Below are positions 61,494 through 64,000 of a stretch of DNA of 64,000 bases, piece by piece. The notes under the pieces were generated by a model. That model made no database searches. It saw only the letters and a list, made by a program, of their open reading frames with translations, and was not told the origin of the DNA. Numbering within the stretch: position 1 is the stretch's first letter; the number at the start of each line of letters is the position of its first letter. The position numbers and the translations under genes were made by a program. The DNA comes from Flavobacterium hibisci. GTDB taxonomy: Bacteria; Bacteroidota; Bacteroidia; Flavobacteriales; Flavobacteriaceae. The DNA is taken from assembly GCF_020026925.1 (NCBI RefSeq), contig NZ_JAIQDW010000004.1, positions 62,001 through 126,000 of the forward strand. Direction: 5' to 3'.

Positions 61494-62843
61494 TTAATCG
61501 CCTGAATTTTCTGCTTTTTCAGGAATTTTAACCTGAACTAAAAGAAGTGACAACGCATAAACAAATGCTGGGGCTGCAAGCCGCATAGCCGCATGATTAA
61601 TCGTCAGAAGCCAGAATGCCAAAAAAGGCAACGCTAGTATATTTTGACGGTTATTTAAAAATAAAATCAAAGGAGTAAAAAATAAAATTAATAAACCAAG
61701 CAAACCAAGTGAACCATGTTCTGCCAGCATTCTCGTAATTTCATTATGTGATGCTGCAACAATTCCGGTTTCTTTTGCCCTAATTTCTTTGTTTCTTCCG
61801 ACTCCTACTCCTAAAAAAGGATTTTCCAAAAACATTTTCAGTTCAGATTCCATAAGCGTTTCCCTCCCGCTTAATTGACTTTTTTTCTTTCTTCCCAAAG
61901 CATCCTCATTTGCGTATCGTTTATTAATCAAACCACTTGTTTGCAATGAACTATACCCCCAGACACCAATTCCGGCTAAAAATGAAAATATAATTATTAT
62001 TCCTATTTTGGGTTTTATATTTGAATTAGCCTTAAAAAACAATACTATTACAAGCAAAAAAATCATTACAACTGCCGTTATTATTCCTCCTCTGGAGAAA
62101 GTAACAATTCCACGAAAAGCAAAAACTAAAACAAAGCTGGCATTTATTATTTGCAGTAATTTACTTTTGGAATTTAAGAGTAGTTGCACAAAAAAAACAA
62201 AAATACCAAAACCCAAAATCGTAGAAACCTGATTGGGTCCAAATCCCCCCGAAGTTTCAAAATTAGATTGCGTTCCTGTAACTACATCCTTAATACTTGG
62301 AGTATATAAAAATAAGTAAATTACTACAGATATGAGAGGCAGACAAAATGCTGTAATTACCCCCTTTAAGCGATCAAATGTTATTTCCCGCTTGTAACAA
62401 TAGATTGCAGAAATCCCTAAGCAAACCGGACCTGATATGTTAAAAGCGATAGCTTTTCTGATATTAGTTTCAAAACTAAGCGAAATAAATGACAAAATAA
62501 TGGACGGTATTAATAACATCAGAAAGAACCAATATAACAGGCTATTTTTTGAAAATCCGGAATAAATCATTCCTAAAAACATATAGATTATGATAGTATA
62601 TTTACCAAATTCATTAAAAATCCCTCCCCCTGTCATTCTCAAAAGCACCTCTATACTTACCACATATGCCGACATGACCAGTGCTTCATTATTTCGGTTT
62701 TTATTTAGTGAAATATAATAAAATCCAAATACAAACAGTAATACAGTTAATGCTGTTGAAATGATAGGTAAAACGTATAATAATATGCCTATAAGGGCAT
62801 GAATTAGCAATAAATAAACATAAGACAGATCTTCTTTTTTCAT
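61494..62843 (-). CDS. O-antigen ligase/polymerase-family membrane protein (Wzy_C)
   Basis: 449 residues, about 11-12 membrane helices. The long periplasmic loop near 305-365 contains LSGRETLMESELKMFLENPFLGVGVGRN and HNEITRMLAEHGSLGLLGL, the Wzy_C signature with its Arg and His. It either polymerises repeat units or ligates chains to lipid A core; the sequence does not distinguish. It starts 1 bp after the stop of the upstream glycosyltransferase, so both are in one operon. Confidence 0.9.
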   Translation of the reverse strand: MKKEDLSYVYLLLIHALIGILLYVLPIISTALTVLLFVFGFYYISLNKNRNNEALVMSAYVVSIEVLLRMTGGGIFNEFGKYTIIIYMFLGMIYSGFSKNSLLYWFFLMLLIPSIILSFISLSFETNIRKAIAFNISGPVCLGISAIYCYKREITFDRLKGVITAFCLPLISVVIYLFLYTPSIKDVVTGTQSNFETSGGFGPNQVSTILGFGIFVFFVQLLLNSKSKLLQIINASFVLVFAFRGIVTFSRGGIITAVVMIFLLVIVLFFKANSNIKPKIGIIIIFSFLAGIGVWGYSSLQTSGLINKRYANEDALGRKKKSQLSGRETLMESELKMFLENPFLGVGVGRNKEIRAKETGIVAASHNEITRMLAEHGSLGLLGLLILFFTPLILFLNNRQNILALPFLAFWLLTINHAAMRLAAPAFVYALSLLLVQVKIPEKAENSGD

Positions 62844-62844
62844 T

Positions 62845-63918
62845 TCAACTGGCCTTCAGCCATTTTAAATATTTTTTCAATATATTTTTTGCAGTATAAT
62901 CAGCCTGAATGACATCATAAAGCCTATTTCCAAAATCAATTCTCAAAATCTCACTTAAAATCAATTCTTCTAAAGATTGATAAAATAAATCCGGTTTATT
63001 TGAATCAATTATAAATCCATTGTTTCCATGCTGAACAATCATTGGAACTTCTCCTACCCGAGTTACAACAACAGCTTTCTTATATAATCCATATTCTAGA
63101 AGCGCAACCGGAAGACCTTCAGATTTTGAAGTCAAAACAGCAATATCAGCTTGTGCTAAAATTGCCGGGACGTCTTGTCTGGAGCCATATATAAAAACAG
63201 TATTTCCCAGATTAAAATCAGAGATTTTTTTCTTTATTTCTTTCGAATATTCATCTTCAAAATCTTTACCTACTAAATGGAATGTCCAGTCCGGATAAAA
63301 GTCGCGGACTTTTTTTGCCACTTCTAATAATAAGAAATGATCCTTATCCTCTCTAAGGTTTGCCAGAGATACAATCCGTTTTCCCTGAATTCCTTTCAAA
63401 ATAGTATTATCAGAAAAATGATTTGTAGTTAAAGGAAAATTCGGTAAATAAATAACATTCTTAGCACGTATTTTTTCTTCAGCCCAGCTTTTTAGTTTTT
63501 GATTTACCGTTATAATTCCATCAAAAAAAGGAATAATCAATCTTAGAACAAATAAAGGTCTTTTATATAAAAATTCACTGCTGCCATAATGATCATGCCA
63601 AATTATTTTGACGGATGGGTGAATTATTTTCAATAGAAAAGTTAAAAAAAAAGAGGTGCTGTGTCCTTGAATATGGGAAACTTTGTTTTTTAAAACAAAT
63701 GATTTTAGACGGAAAATAGCTTTAAAATCAAGTTTCTTTTTTTTCTCCAAAAACAAATAAGACACATTTGGATTAATTTCCTCCTTTAGAAAACCCTCTT
63801 TGCGGGTCGAAACTAATCCTGAAAACTGAATTTCATCTGCTAAAACGTTTGCATAATTTACAGCCATACGCTCAGCCCCACCAGGTTCAAGCGAATCTAT
63901 GATTTGAATGATTCTCAT
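62845..63918 (-). CDS. Glycosyltransferase family 4 protein
   Basis: 357 residues. GT-B fold with DSLEPGGAERMAVNYANVL at the N-terminus (GGAER donor-loop), IWHDHYGSSEF in the middle and DIAVLTSKSEGLPVALLEYGLYKKAVV (the E-x7-E retaining motif) in the C-terminal half. It adds a sugar to a surface-polysaccharide repeat unit; donor and linkage cannot be read. Its ATG overlaps the TGA of the upstream gene (ATGA), which shows tight coupling. Confidence 0.92.
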   Translation of the reverse strand: MRIIQIIDSLEPGGAERMAVNYANVLADEIQFSGLVSTRKEGFLKEEINPNVSYLFLEKKKKLDFKAIFRLKSFVLKNKVSHIQGHSTSFFLTFLLKIIHPSVKIIWHDHYGSSEFLYKRPLFVLRLIIPFFDGIITVNQKLKSWAEEKIRAKNVIYLPNFPLTTNHFSDNTILKGIQGKRIVSLANLREDKDHFLLLEVAKKVRDFYPDWTFHLVGKDFEDEYSKEIKKKISDFNLGNTVFIYGSRQDVPAILAQADIAVLTSKSEGLPVALLEYGLYKKAVVVTRVGEVPMIVQHGNNGFIIDSNKPDLFYQSLEELILSEILRIDFGNRLYDVIQADYTAKNILKKYLKWLKAS

Positions 63919-64000
63919 TTCACTATAAGTTTTTTAATCTCGTCTTCGAAAATCTCAAGGGTAAATTGCTGTGACCATTGGCTTGCCAGCTTACTTTTAA
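63915..64000 (-). CDS. C-terminal end of an upstream gene, probably a glycosyltransferase (truncated by window)
   Basis: The last 27 codons of a frame that enters from beyond the window end in TLEIFEDEIKKLIVK and a TGA that overlaps the next ATG by four bases. SQQFTLEIFEDEIKKLI resembles the end of GT4-type glycosyltransferases (W-x-x-Q-F at the last helix). Too short for a firm family call; operon position supports a polysaccharide role. Confidence 0.6.
   Translation of the reverse strand, partial: KSKLASQWSQQFTLEIFEDEIKKLIVK

Overview
The window is chromosomal DNA of a Flavobacterium-like member of the Bacteroidota. It is AT-rich and gene-dense. Promoters have the TAnnTTTG -7 element, most clearly 19 bp downstream of TTTG at three tRNA genes. 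Signature content includes FecI/FecR/TonB-receptor regulation, HmuY/HmuR haem uptake, a type IX secretion (T9SS) sorting domain, a PorV-like protein, DUF2723 and Lnb-type envelope enzymes, and a RecQ without the zinc cysteines. No rRNA, CRISPR array, insertion sequence or prophage was seen.

Layout. 1-1953 holds a winged-helix regulator with two membrane proteins and two copies of one inverted-repeat operator. 2054-2164 is a structured intergenic element, followed by folD and ffh. 4751-13705 is the most interesting region. An ECF sigma factor, a FecR anti-sigma and an STN-type TonB receptor are followed by six envelope genes (OB-fold protein, DUF5777 barrel, cytochrome c lipoprotein, YceI, ankyrin, DOMON with T9SS tail), and a repeat lipoprotein is encoded divergently. 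Three transcription units here carry the same GTAGGG-N16-TGTTTT element, which I read as the promoter of this sigma factor. 13927-17626 is a haem-uptake locus (hmuR-hmuY, and a divergent DUF6607 gene) around a 19-bp Fur-like palindrome.

17711-34644 is mostly housekeeping: argS, an outer-membrane receptor, cutC, fabH, an M61 peptidase, an EamA transporter, tRNA-Gln, a DUF2723 glycosyltransferase, a polysaccharide deacetylase, a thioredoxin fold without cysteines, and a phosphoesterase. 34821-37622 is a two-component system bracketed by two paralogous small Lys/Ala-rich secreted proteins. The upstream regions of both have the same 11-bp-period direct repeat at the same distance from the -7 box, so they look like targets of the adjacent response regulator. 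37781-44386 carries polA, two tandem tRNA-Thr genes and an idi-queD-bcp-manA operon. 44676-46738 has secreted msrB/msrA and a PL7-like protein with altered catalytic motifs.

47401-56036 contains an FAD oxidoreductase, a frameshifted PD-(D/E)XK nuclease gene, recQ, a kdsD-tatC-AhpD-like operon and lptB. 56049-60039 has GH25, pssA, PorV2-like and Lnb-like genes. 60042-64000 is the end of a surface-polysaccharide cluster (glycosyltransferases, O-antigen ligase/polymerase, initiating sugar transferase) that continues beyond the window. Several spacers contain inverted copies of short repeated words. No search was run; family names rest on recognised sequence features.
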